Assembly (NCBI GenBank): GCA_021780275.1
Contig: JAJXZC010000435.1
Span: 1 to 13,457, forward strand
Length of the DNA: 13,457 nucleotides
Direction: 5' to 3'
Source: Pseudomonadota bacterium
GTDB taxonomy: Bacteria > Pseudomonadota > Alphaproteobacteria > Parvibaculales > Parvibaculaceae
Made by a program: the position numbers and the translations under genes. This document shows, piece after piece, positions 1 through 8,069 of the stretch. Position 1 is the stretch's first letter, and each line of letters starts with the position of its first letter. The notes below the pieces were generated by a model. It worked only from the letters and a program-made list of their open reading frames with translations, searched no databases and was not told the origin of the DNA.

Positions 1-416
1 TGAAGCGAATAGGCCTGACTGATCGGTGTGACCGGGACGCCGACATGCAGTGCGGCGAGCGTCAGCAGCGCATGATCGATCGAATTGTCGCTGAGAATGG
101 CGAGGGGACGCTCCTGCCCGAGCCCGAGCGACAGCAGGCCCGCCGCGAGCTTCTCGACGCGCGCCTGCGTTTCGCCGTAGGTCAGCGTTCGCCAGGGCGC
201 GCCGGGCGCTATGGTCTCGCGCTCCTGGAGGAATATGCGATCAGGCGTCTTCGCCGCCCAGCCGATGAGCCAGTCTGTCGTCGACCGCCCGATATTGTCG
301 AGCACGTCGGCGCTGCGCACGTAGGCTGCGCCGTCAGATCGCTTTTCGACGATCAGACGCGGTCGAGCAAACAGACGATCGGGATCACGCACGGGCTTCC
401 GGGTTTCGTCGCGCAA
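1..416 (-). CDS. AMP-forming acyl-CoA synthetase, N-terminal part; candidate benzoylacetate-CoA ligase (cut by window edge)
   Basis: About 138 N-terminal codons are visible on the minus strand and the gene continues past position 1. The translation contains the blocks TDWLIGWAAKTPDRIFL, LTYGETQARVEKLAAGLL and LAILSDNSIDHALLTLAALH. These are typical of the N-terminal domain of ANL-family (AMP-forming) ligases and most resemble feruloyl-CoA synthase-type enzymes. The AMP-binding signature and C-terminal domain lie outside the window. A TTG at 414-416 is chosen as start because GGAGGG (421-426) sits just ahead of it and no ATG is available in frame; a GTG at 390-392 is the alternative. The start lies 1 nt beyond the stop of the upstream GTPase gene, which suggests translational coupling. 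In EbN1 the apc genes are followed by bal, the benzoylacetate-CoA ligase, so activation of the carboxylase product is the best inferred role. The family call is firm; the substrate is inferred from context. Confidence 0.8.
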   Translation of the reverse strand, partial: MRDETRKPVRDPDRLFARPRLIVEKRSDGAAYVRSADVLDNIGRSTTDWLIGWAAKTPDRIFLQERETIAPGAPWRTLTYGETQARVEKLAAGLLSLGLGQERPLAILSDNSIDHALLTLAALHVGVPVTPISQAYSL

Positions 417-417
417 T

Positions 418-1542
418 TCACCCTCCGGTTCCTCTGACGGCGTTCGACCTCGCGCCGACCGCAGTTCCTGGACCTTGCTCGAAGTCAGGCGCCTTCGGAG
501 AACTGCGATCGGTCACGCATGCCTGAAGCGTCTGATCCACGAACGTGGGATCAATTTTGTCGCCTATGAAAATCAGCACGGTCCGCCGCGGTTCGTATCG
601 CCGCCAAATCGTTCCGCCGTTGATCTGGATGACGCCTTGGACGCCTTGAACGATCAGGCGGCATCTTTGGTCGACGGACTGAACGACGCCCTTGCACCGC
701 CACAGGCGCGATCCGTACTCGCCCACCAAGACGTCCAGCGCCTGGTTCAGTCGATCGAGATCGAGCGGACTATCGCTCGTAAAGACGCAGCTCCGGACGC
801 CTCTCGAATGCGCCGCCAGTGCGGCGGGCCGCACTCTCAGCCGCCGCTCGGAGGCAAGCGCCGCGCTGTTTTCGGCACGGCGGATTTCATCCAGGCGGAC
901 GTGGTCGATCGCAAATCCGCCTGCGTCGAAAATGTGGCTGATCAGGAATTGAACGCTCACCTCGCGCAGATCGCATTTGATGATCGGCGCGCGGGGATTG
1001 AGCGACCCCAGCAATTGCTCGAGAGCGTCCAGTTTTTCGTCCGACGTCAGATCGGATTTCGTCACGACGATTCTGTCGGCATAGCCGAGCTGGGCCTGAA
1101 ATTCGGGGCGGTCGCGCTCTGTCTCGGCGTTCAGCGCGTCGACCACCGCAACGACTGCATCGAGGTGAAATAGGGATTGAACCGCTGTTTCAGCTAGAAA
1201 GGTCTGGATCACGGGTCCCGGGTCAGCGAGCCCGGTTGTTTCGATCAGCACACGGTCGAATGGCGCATTCAGATCGCTTGCTTGCCGCGCGATATCGTGG
1301 AGCGCGCGCGCGAGATCGCCCCGGACAGTGCAGCACAGGCACCCGTTCGCGAGCTGGATGATCGTTTCTTCGCCGGTTTGGGACAGGAATTCGGCATCCA
1401 CGCCGATCTCGCCGAATTCGTTCTCGATGACCGCGATCCGCAAGCCGTCTGGGTCACGAAGCAGACGGTTGATCATCGTCGTTTTCCCACTGCCGAGGAA
1501 ACCAGTCAGGATCGTAACAGGTGTCGTCAGTCGGACAGCCAT
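418..1542 (-). CDS. COG0523/CobW-family metal-chaperone GTPase
   Basis: This is a 374-aa protein of the G3E P-loop GTPase class (CobW/HypB/UreG superfamily). Visible motifs are the Walker A loop GFLGSGKTT (residues 14-22), the metal-binding CxCC motif GCLCC (67-71), ETTGLADP (101-108) and TKSDL (161-165) as the guanine-recognition motif. A CobW C-terminal domain follows, then a Pro/Gly/Arg-rich tail. Family members deliver metals, mostly zinc or cobalt, to client enzymes in the cytoplasm. The open frame extends upstream to a GTG at 1572, but ATG 1542 is preferred because family members begin a few residues before the P-loop. It follows ped after 114 nt and abuts the ligase gene. A COG0523 gene is not part of the described EbN1 apc operon, so a metal-supply role for the carboxylase is inference. 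The exact metal cannot be read from the sequence. Confidence 0.9.
   Translation of the reverse strand: MAVRLTTPVTILTGFLGSGKTTMINRLLRDPDGLRIAVIENEFGEIGVDAEFLSQTGEETIIQLANGCLCCTVRGDLARALHDIARQASDLNAPFDRVLIETTGLADPGPVIQTFLAETAVQSLFHLDAVVAVVDALNAETERDRPEFQAQLGYADRIVVTKSDLTSDEKLDALEQLLGSLNPRAPIIKCDLREVSVQFLISHIFDAGGFAIDHVRLDEIRRAENSAALASERRLRVRPAALAAHSRGVRSCVFTSDSPLDLDRLNQALDVLVGEYGSRLWRCKGVVQSVDQRCRLIVQGVQGVIQINGGTIWRRYEPRRTVLIFIGDKIDPTFVDQTLQACVTDRSSPKAPDFEQGPGTAVGARSNAVRGTGG
421..426 (-). promoter_or_regulatory. Ribosome binding site deciding the TTG start of the acyl-CoA synthetase
   Basis: GGAGGG on the minus strand lies 4 nt ahead of the TTG at 414-416 and overlaps the last sense codons of the COG0523 gene. 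It is the only strong Shine-Dalgarno match near the ligase N-terminus, and no ATG precedes the conserved part of the protein in that frame. Confidence 0.6.
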
Positions 1543-1656
1543 GAGATCGCTCGTCAAAATACCGGTAAGCACAGGAGGCGCTCTCGTCCTAAGGGCGCGG
1601 GCACCGGCTTCGTGACACGTTGGACACGCCGGGATCGGCGTTCGTTTTCGAGTTCC

Positions 1657-2463
<807 letters not shown>

Positions 2464-3300
2464 TCAATCGCTTCGAACCTTCTCGACGCAGTCGAGCAAC
2501 GCGCGGATATCGGTGTCCGCGGCCACCTCCGAGGAGATCGTTATGAAGCGCACATTCGACGGCTCTGCGCTCAACTTCGCCCAGGAAGCCGGATCTTTGT
2601 TCCAGGCTGCGCCCCGGACTTGGGTCATCGGTCTCGTCTGCTGTGCTGCGCTCGGGCAGGCGATCATCTGGGGCGGCCATGCGTCGAGCGATGGCGCGTC
2701 GATGATCAGTAGCGGCGCCACCCGGTGGAACCGGGCGACGTTTCCAGCCGTCCCCAATGCGCTCTTCCAGTAATCGCGCTGATCCTCGTTCGGCGTGGCA
2801 GTCTCGTGAAACTGGACGACGTGCGCCCCCGCTTCCGCAAACAGCCTGACGAGGGCGGCGAGTCCACGCCCGACGTGCTCGAACGCCACTTCTTCGTCAT
2901 ATCCCTGACCGGCCCCGGTCAGCGCCGCACACAGGCTCATCGGTCCGGTGAGAGCAACCACGATGACCGGAGCGTCTTTATCCGCATGCCACTGGCGGCA
3001 CGCCCCGAGTGAGGCGGCCACGCGCTCTTCGCCCGCGATTTTTTCGAGGTCGGATTCGTGGTCCGGCCTGCCGATCGCGTTGAGCTCGGCCATAGACGGC
3101 GCGCAGCAGAAGACCGCGTCCAATTTCAACATTCGACGAAATTCGCCGACGTTCTTCCGTATGCGCGTCGCATCCCGCGCCATGGCGTCCGGGTCGATTG
3201 CTTCGACCTGGGCCGCGGCGTGAAACAGCAGCGGCGCAAACAGCGGGCTGTGCGGTTTCCCGACAGCCCGGGAGAAGTCTTGCATCCGATTGCGCCACAT
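2464..3300 (-). CDS. apcE: UroD/MetE-fold-like protein, probable acetophenone carboxylase epsilon subunit (ApcE)
   Basis: This 278-aa protein has features of the uroporphyrinogen decarboxylase/methyltransferase (UROD) superfamily: an N-terminal Ala-rich helix region (LLFHAAAQVEAI, residues 25-36), LKLDAVFCC (58-66) and the strand-turn LTGPMSLCAALTG (117-129). I do not see the zinc-binding His-x-Cys motif of the methyltransferase members. It starts 14 nt after apcD stops and precedes ped. In EbN1 the fifth apc gene encodes a roughly 34-kDa subunit that is loosely attached to the core complex and needed for acetophenone carboxylation. Position and size fit that role, although this copy is slightly shorter (about 30 kDa). 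ATG 3300 is taken as start; ATG 3285 is an alternative. The subunit role is inferred from synteny, and the mechanism is not evident from the sequence. Confidence 0.75.
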   Translation of the reverse strand: MWRNRMQDFSRAVGKPHSPLFAPLLFHAAAQVEAIDPDAMARDATRIRKNVGEFRRMLKLDAVFCCAPSMAELNAIGRPDHESDLEKIAGEERVAASLGACRQWHADKDAPVIVVALTGPMSLCAALTGAGQGYDEEVAFEHVGRGLAALVRLFAEAGAHVVQFHETATPNEDQRDYWKSALGTAGNVARFHRVAPLLIIDAPSLDAWPPQMIACPSAAQQTRPMTQVRGAAWNKDPASWAKLSAEPSNVRFITISSEVAADTDIRALLDCVEKVRSD

Positions 3301-3314
3301 GACCTGCTCCGAAC

Positions 3315-5369
3315 TCAGGCGCGCAACAAAGGCGCTGTTTCGCGGGCATCCGGCCAGCTGCCGTAATAGGCCAGGATCTCGTCACGCGGCTTCTGCTTCA
3401 GCCATTCGCCCTCGAATTCGTCGTAGCGGCGGCCGCGCGCCTTGCGCGCCGCGAGTTCGGCGGTCCGCAAACCGTTTGTCGCAGCGACGTCGACAATCTG
3501 CTGCTCCGCATCCCACGCGACTTTGTACACGTGCTTGGCCGCCTCGGGAGAGATGATCCCTTTGACGATGTCCTGCTCGACAGACTTCGGATCGCGATCG
3601 AGCGGATCTCCGTATCCCGTTCCGCCGCAACTGAAAGCAAAGGTCGCGACGTCGCCGTTCATGTAGGGTCGCACGGAGCGGCCCTGGAACTCGATTTCGT
3701 AGTCGCCTGCGATCGACCGTTCCGTCAGCAGCTTGTGAATATCGAGATCGAGCTTCTTGTCGCCGTTGGCGAGGAGGCTCTTGACGTCGGCATTGCGAAT
3801 GCCGATTCCAGGCACCGTGCACGGCGCGTATCCGCCGAATAGGGGTTGAGGCGTCTGCAGCTTGCTGTTGTCGGCGATCGCCATCATGTACACGGCCGGC
3901 ACGTGATGGGGGACCCACATTTGCACTGTGCCGACGCCGCCGCGGTACTTTCCGTGCCCACACGAGTCCTGCCAATGGTTCGACAGGGGAACCAGGAGCG
4001 GAAACTCGTTTTCGACTTGCTCGGTGTTCGGCGCTCGTCCGAATACGCACCACGGGAAGCCGAAGGCGTCCATTCCGTCTTCGGTCGGTCGCGCGCCTTG
4101 GCCCTCGGTATTGATCGAGTAAGCGAGCATGTCGGCGAATGGCGCGCCCCACTGATTGAGGCCTGCCAGCACGAGGGCGTTTCCGCCGTTGCCCATCGAG
4201 GCGCCGCTTTGCTTCCACAGCGACGTCGAATACATCGCCTTCGCGCAGGTATTGTGCACGGCGCTCATCACGCCGGTCGAAATCATGACCGAACAGGACG
4301 TCGCCGCGCGCGGATCCGGCGAGAGGCAGGTTCGCACGCCGAACTTGAAGTCGATACTGGCGAACGTGCCATTGGAGATCGGCAACGCGTGGAAAAGGTA
4401 CTCATAGATGTAATTCGAGAAGTGGGCGATCGCCGCTTGCGGATGCGCGTTATAGGGCGAGGCCGTCTCCGGTCCGGTTTCGGAGAGATCGACCAGCATG
4501 CGATCTCCCTTCTTTTCGATTGTCATGAAACAGCTTCGCACCAGCCCCTGCTTGAGCCCGACCGCGTCGCTGAACGTCACGCACCGATACTTGCCGTCGG
4601 GCCACTGGTCGATGAGCGCGCGCGCGCCCATCTCGGCCTCGAGCAGCATCTTGCGGAAGAGCCCGGTCAGGTAATCCGGTCCCTCGCGGTCGCATAGCTC
4701 GATCAGGCGCGTGCGAACGCGGTCTGCCGTCGTGCAGCGCGCCTTCAGGTCAACGGCGATCATGGACGGCGCCCGAATGCCAAATGCGACAAACATCGAG
4801 ACGACGTCCTCGTCGACCTTGAAATTGCGGCCGATCCGCATCGGCGGGACATTCATGCCCTCCTCGAACCGGGAGGTCGCGGAAACCGGCATGCCGCCCG
4901 GTTCGATCGCGCCCGTTTCGGTCGTGTGCACGAGAGCTGCGGTCCAGGCGACGAGCTCTCCCTTATAGAAGACGGGCATGCAGACCATTTGATCCGGATT
5001 GTGGACGCCGCCGTAGACCGCATCGTTGGCGAACCAGAGGTCCCCATCCCGAATTTCGTTGCCGAACGTCTCGAGGATGTATTTGATGATGAGAGGCGGG
5101 ATGACGGCATGCAGGTAGGTCCCGCAGCTGCCGTTCACGATGTCGCCGGCCGCGGTCATGATCGCAACGAGAGAATCGCCGGCGATCCCCATGGCGCAAC
5201 GGCAGGAGCGGACGAACACGTCCATCCCTTCGTCAAGGATGTCATTTGTCCGCTGGAACCCGATCTCGAAGGTCGCCGGGTCAATCTGCGCCGCAAGTTC
5301 CAGTTCACGCTTGGTCGCCGGCGACGGCTTCAGCCAGGTCAGCTTCTGCTCGAGGGAAGGAATGGCCAT
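3315..5369 (-). CDS. apcD: Hydantoinase B/oxoprolinase-family carboxylase subunit (ApcD)
   Basis: This 684-aa protein belongs to the hydantoinase B (HyuB) family. Diagnostic blocks are GDLWFANDAVYGGVHNPDQM (residues 108-127), HTTETGAIEPGGMPVSAT (148-165) and the C-terminal GGTGYGDPLDRDPKSVEQDI. The length agrees with the 75-kDa ApcD subunit of acetophenone carboxylase and is smaller than the acetone carboxylase AcxB. HyuB-type subunits are thought to hold the site where phosphorylated substrate intermediates react; in Apc this would join enol-phosphate and carboxy-phosphate to give benzoylacetate. The start ATG 5369 has GAGGAGA upstream at good spacing, and the gene follows apcC after only 24 nt. 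No signal peptide or membrane segment is seen, so the protein is cytoplasmic. The family is certain; the subunit name comes from gene order. Confidence 0.9.
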   Translation of the reverse strand: MAIPSLEQKLTWLKPSPATKRELELAAQIDPATFEIGFQRTNDILDEGMDVFVRSCRCAMGIAGDSLVAIMTAAGDIVNGSCGTYLHAVIPPLIIKYILETFGNEIRDGDLWFANDAVYGGVHNPDQMVCMPVFYKGELVAWTAALVHTTETGAIEPGGMPVSATSRFEEGMNVPPMRIGRNFKVDEDVVSMFVAFGIRAPSMIAVDLKARCTTADRVRTRLIELCDREGPDYLTGLFRKMLLEAEMGARALIDQWPDGKYRCVTFSDAVGLKQGLVRSCFMTIEKKGDRMLVDLSETGPETASPYNAHPQAAIAHFSNYIYEYLFHALPISNGTFASIDFKFGVRTCLSPDPRAATSCSVMISTGVMSAVHNTCAKAMYSTSLWKQSGASMGNGGNALVLAGLNQWGAPFADMLAYSINTEGQGARPTEDGMDAFGFPWCVFGRAPNTEQVENEFPLLVPLSNHWQDSCGHGKYRGGVGTVQMWVPHHVPAVYMMAIADNSKLQTPQPLFGGYAPCTVPGIGIRNADVKSLLANGDKKLDLDIHKLLTERSIAGDYEIEFQGRSVRPYMNGDVATFAFSCGGTGYGDPLDRDPKSVEQDIVKGIISPEAAKHVYKVAWDAEQQIVDVAATNGLRTAELAARKARGRRYDEFEGEWLKQKPRDEILAYYGSWPDARETAPLLRA

Positions 5370-5393
5370 CCGTATATCTCCTCATCTAGTGAA

Positions 5394-7586
5394 TTACGCG
5401 GCGACTGCAACTTGAGCGCCCACGCGCTTGCGAGGCGCAGGCGGCACGACCGGCTCGAGAATGCCGAGTCCGTGCCGATCGATGGTGAACTTCTCAGCCG
5501 GCGGGACCACCACCGTCGTCAGCTCGGCCTCGATGATGGCGGGGCCCATAACGACGTTGCCGGCCTGCAGCTGCTCGAACTGATAGATCGGCGTTGCGAC
5601 CCAACTTTTCTTCTCGGGCCAGTAAGCCTTGCGTTCCCCGATGTGCGCGGCGGACGGATCGGCGTCGACTTCCTCGTATTCCTGAATGGCCGGCTTCCAG
5701 GTGGGAACGGTCACGCGCAGAACGAAATTGTCGAGGAAGACGCCGCCCGGTTTGTTGACGACGAGCGGCGAAAACGCCTCGCTGAATTCCCGTTCGAACG
5801 CATCGTAGATCGCCTGGCAATCGGCGTCGCTCTCGATCCTCAGGCGTGGGGAAGAGGCGCGTTTCAGATTGACCTGGCCGCCGTAGAGCATGTCGAGCTC
5901 CAGCGAGTATTCGGCGTCCGAGACACTCAGCCCTTCGCTTTGCAGGTCAGCCTGGGCCCGCGCGATGAGCGATTCGACGGTCTCGTTGAACTGCGCTCGA
6001 TCGACGACGAGCTTTTCCGTCATCGGCTCCATGAAGACCATGCGACGGCTCTGCTCGTACATGTGCAGAATGTCCATGATCGAGCTTCCCATCGCGCAGA
6101 ACACCGGCGCGGCTGGAAACACGACCGCCTTCGGCACATCTCCGCGCAAGCCGCTCATGTGCGTCGGCCCGGCCCCGCCGAACGCAAAGAGCACGAAATC
6201 CTCTGGGTGATAGCCGCGCATGTGCACTTCACGCTTGATCGCGCCAGCCATGTTCGCGTCGACGACGCGGCGGATGAGGGAGGCCGCTTCCTCGGTGCTG
6301 ACGCCGAGCGGTTTCGCGATCTTTTCGTTGATCGCCTTGATAGCCTTCGCCTTGTTCAACGGCATGCGACCGCCGTAATAGGTGTCGGGATTGATGTATC
6401 CGAGCACGACGTCTGCGTCGGTGACGGTCGGCTCGGCGCCGCCGAGGTCGTAGCAAACCGGACCCGGCATCGAACCGGCGCTGCGAGGACCGACGGTGAG
6501 GCGCCCTTGGGTCACGCTTGCGATCGACCCGCCGCCGGCGCCGACGGAGATCGTCTGCATCATGGTGACGTTGACCATCCACTTGTCGATCACCGGCCTG
6601 AACGTGTAATTTCGCACGTTGCTTTCGACGACGAGCGCCACGTCGAAGCTAGTCCCGCCGACATCGCCGGCGATCACGTTCTTGAAGCCGAGCTTGTTTG
6701 CGAAGTAGGCGGATCCCATCAGGCCGGCCACAGGTCCGCCGTTGAAGGTTCGGCTCGCAGGCGTCTTGAAGATGTCCGCCGATCCGCCGGAATTGTGGAT
6801 CATCAGGAAGGCGCCGCGGTAGCCCTTTTCGCGCAATTTGTCCCAGGTGGCGCCGATGTCGTTTTGCATCGAGCGCTGCAAATAGGCGTCCAGCACCGCA
6901 GTCATCGTTCGCTCGTATTCGCCGATTTTCGAAACGACGCCGGAGGAGAGGACGACCGGCACGAACCCGATGTGATATTCCTTGTATTCCTCTCTGATGA
7001 TTTCACGCACCCGCTTCTCGTGGATCGGGTTCATGAAACTCCACAGGAGGGACACGACGATTGCGCGCGCGCCGCGATCCATCAGGAGCCGCAGTTTCTG
7101 CCGCACGTCCTCTTCGTCGAGGGGCCGGACGATCTGGCCGCGCGAATCCACACGTTCCTTGACGCCGAGGATCAGGCTGCGTTCGATCAGCGGGTAAGGT
7201 TTGTTTTGCACGGCGATATTGCGCCGCTGCGCCACGCGCTGCCCATCGGTCCACTGCGCGCCGCGTCCGATCTGGATCGCATCTTCGTGTCCCTCCGTCG
7301 TCAGGAGCCCGATGCGCGGTCCCTGGCGCTGGAGCAGTCGATTGAGGGCGACGGTCGTGCTGTATCGGATGATGTCGATCTTGGGGAGAAGCTCGTCGAC
7401 AGTGGCGCCGACTTTCTCGCCGCCGGCCTCGATCGCATGCAGGAAGCCGATCGACAGATCGTGCGGCGTGGTCGGACACTTGGCGATAACTCGTTCGCCG
7501 TCCAACGTGAGGACAAGGTCGGTGAACGTGCCGCCGACGTCGATGTCGATGGAATTGATGGCGTCCTTCGTTGTGAGCGTAGTCAT
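5394..7586 (-). CDS. apcC: Hydantoinase A-family ATPase subunit, larger paralogue (ApcC)
   Basis: This 730-aa ASKHA-type protein belongs to the HyuA/acetone carboxylase beta family. The first phosphate motif DVGGTFTD (residues 16-23) is canonical and the second is DVGGTSFD (308-315). Other family landmarks are GAGGGSIA (349-356), GPRSAGSMPGPVCYD (366-380), TDADVVLGYINP (389-400), FAFGGAGPTHMSG and a C-terminal GPAIIEAELTTVVVPP. In acetophenone carboxylase two ATP are consumed per turnover, and two paralogous HyuA-like subunits are present. This one matches the larger, third gene product. It begins 66 nt after apcB; AGAGGG precedes ATG 7586. An acetone carboxylase subunit is the main alternative, but Acx has only one HyuA-type subunit. 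Both phosphate loops look intact, so the subunit is expected to bind ATP. Confidence 0.9.
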   Translation of the reverse strand: MTTLTTKDAINSIDIDVGGTFTDLVLTLDGERVIAKCPTTPHDLSIGFLHAIEAGGEKVGATVDELLPKIDIIRYSTTVALNRLLQRQGPRIGLLTTEGHEDAIQIGRGAQWTDGQRVAQRRNIAVQNKPYPLIERSLILGVKERVDSRGQIVRPLDEEDVRQKLRLLMDRGARAIVVSLLWSFMNPIHEKRVREIIREEYKEYHIGFVPVVLSSGVVSKIGEYERTMTAVLDAYLQRSMQNDIGATWDKLREKGYRGAFLMIHNSGGSADIFKTPASRTFNGGPVAGLMGSAYFANKLGFKNVIAGDVGGTSFDVALVVESNVRNYTFRPVIDKWMVNVTMMQTISVGAGGGSIASVTQGRLTVGPRSAGSMPGPVCYDLGGAEPTVTDADVVLGYINPDTYYGGRMPLNKAKAIKAINEKIAKPLGVSTEEAASLIRRVVDANMAGAIKREVHMRGYHPEDFVLFAFGGAGPTHMSGLRGDVPKAVVFPAAPVFCAMGSSIMDILHMYEQSRRMVFMEPMTEKLVVDRAQFNETVESLIARAQADLQSEGLSVSDAEYSLELDMLYGGQVNLKRASSPRLRIESDADCQAIYDAFEREFSEAFSPLVVNKPGGVFLDNFVLRVTVPTWKPAIQEYEEVDADPSAAHIGERKAYWPEKKSWVATPIYQFEQLQAGNVVMGPAIIEAELTTVVVPPAEKFTIDRHGLGILEPVVPPAPRKRVGAQVAVAA

Positions 7587-7652
7587 GGAAAGCCCTCTGC
7601 TTGCTCTATTTTGTCATGGCGGCTCGGATCGGCATGTACTGCGATGCGCGGA

Positions 7653-8042
7653 TCATTCGCCGTCGAGAAGAGCCGCCTTGATGAGTTTGCCGTCGCGAAT
7701 GATGAGGTCGCCGCTTGCGAGGCGCGCCTTCAGGCTGTCGACATCGATCTCGATGTCGTGCGTGATCGGATGCCCGGGCGGAAGGTACTCGGTCTCGATC
7801 TGCTGCGCGCAGTTCGGGCAATAGAATTCGAGAATTCGAATCCAGTCCTTGTCGGGGGCGAATGTGTACTCGCCCGTGATAACGGGATTGTGGATTTCTT
7901 CCGGCATGCGCTCCGCGACAAGACAACCACGCTTGTAGTTTTCGCGTGCCCCAATCAGCTTTGTGCCGCAACCGTGGCAGCACCAGGTGTCGTCGTTGAG
8001 GTCGAGATCGAGATACTCGGTGAAGCGAATCGGCTTGTGCAT
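7653..8042 (-). CDS. apcB: Small zinc-ribbon carboxylase subunit (ApcB; acetone carboxylase gamma-like)
   Basis: This 129-aa protein is acidic at its N-terminus. It has two cysteine clusters, CCHGC (residues 21-25) and CPNC (75-78), plus Cys40. The CxxC pairs about 50 residues apart suggest a structural metal site, most likely zinc. The length and the position between two HyuA-like genes match the 15-kDa second gene product of the EbN1 apc operon and recall the small gamma subunit of acetone carboxylase. It starts 27 nt after apcA ends, with AGGA upstream of ATG 8042. It probably bridges or stabilises the large subunits of the core complex. It could be a client of the COG0523 GTPase encoded further down the operon; that is inference. 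Metal identity is not shown by sequence. Confidence 0.85.
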   Translation of the reverse strand: MHKPIRFTEYLDLDLNDDTWCCHGCGTKLIGARENYKRGCLVAERMPEEIHNPVITGEYTFAPDKDWIRILEFYCPNCAQQIETEYLPPGHPITHDIEIDVDSLKARLASGDLIIRDGKLIKAALLDGE

Positions 8043-8069
8043 GACTGTGGTCCTGTTTGTGGGCTGCGA

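Noticed and set aside
45..437. A 130-codon plus-strand open frame at the left edge
   Set aside because: The opposite strand encodes a clear acyl-CoA synthetase N-terminus, so this frame is its shadow.
1543..1656. A separate promoter or terminator between ped and the COG0523 gene
   Set aside because: The 114-nt gap shows only a GTGTC repeat 10 bp apart and no stem followed by T residues or a convincing promoter, so the operon is taken to continue.
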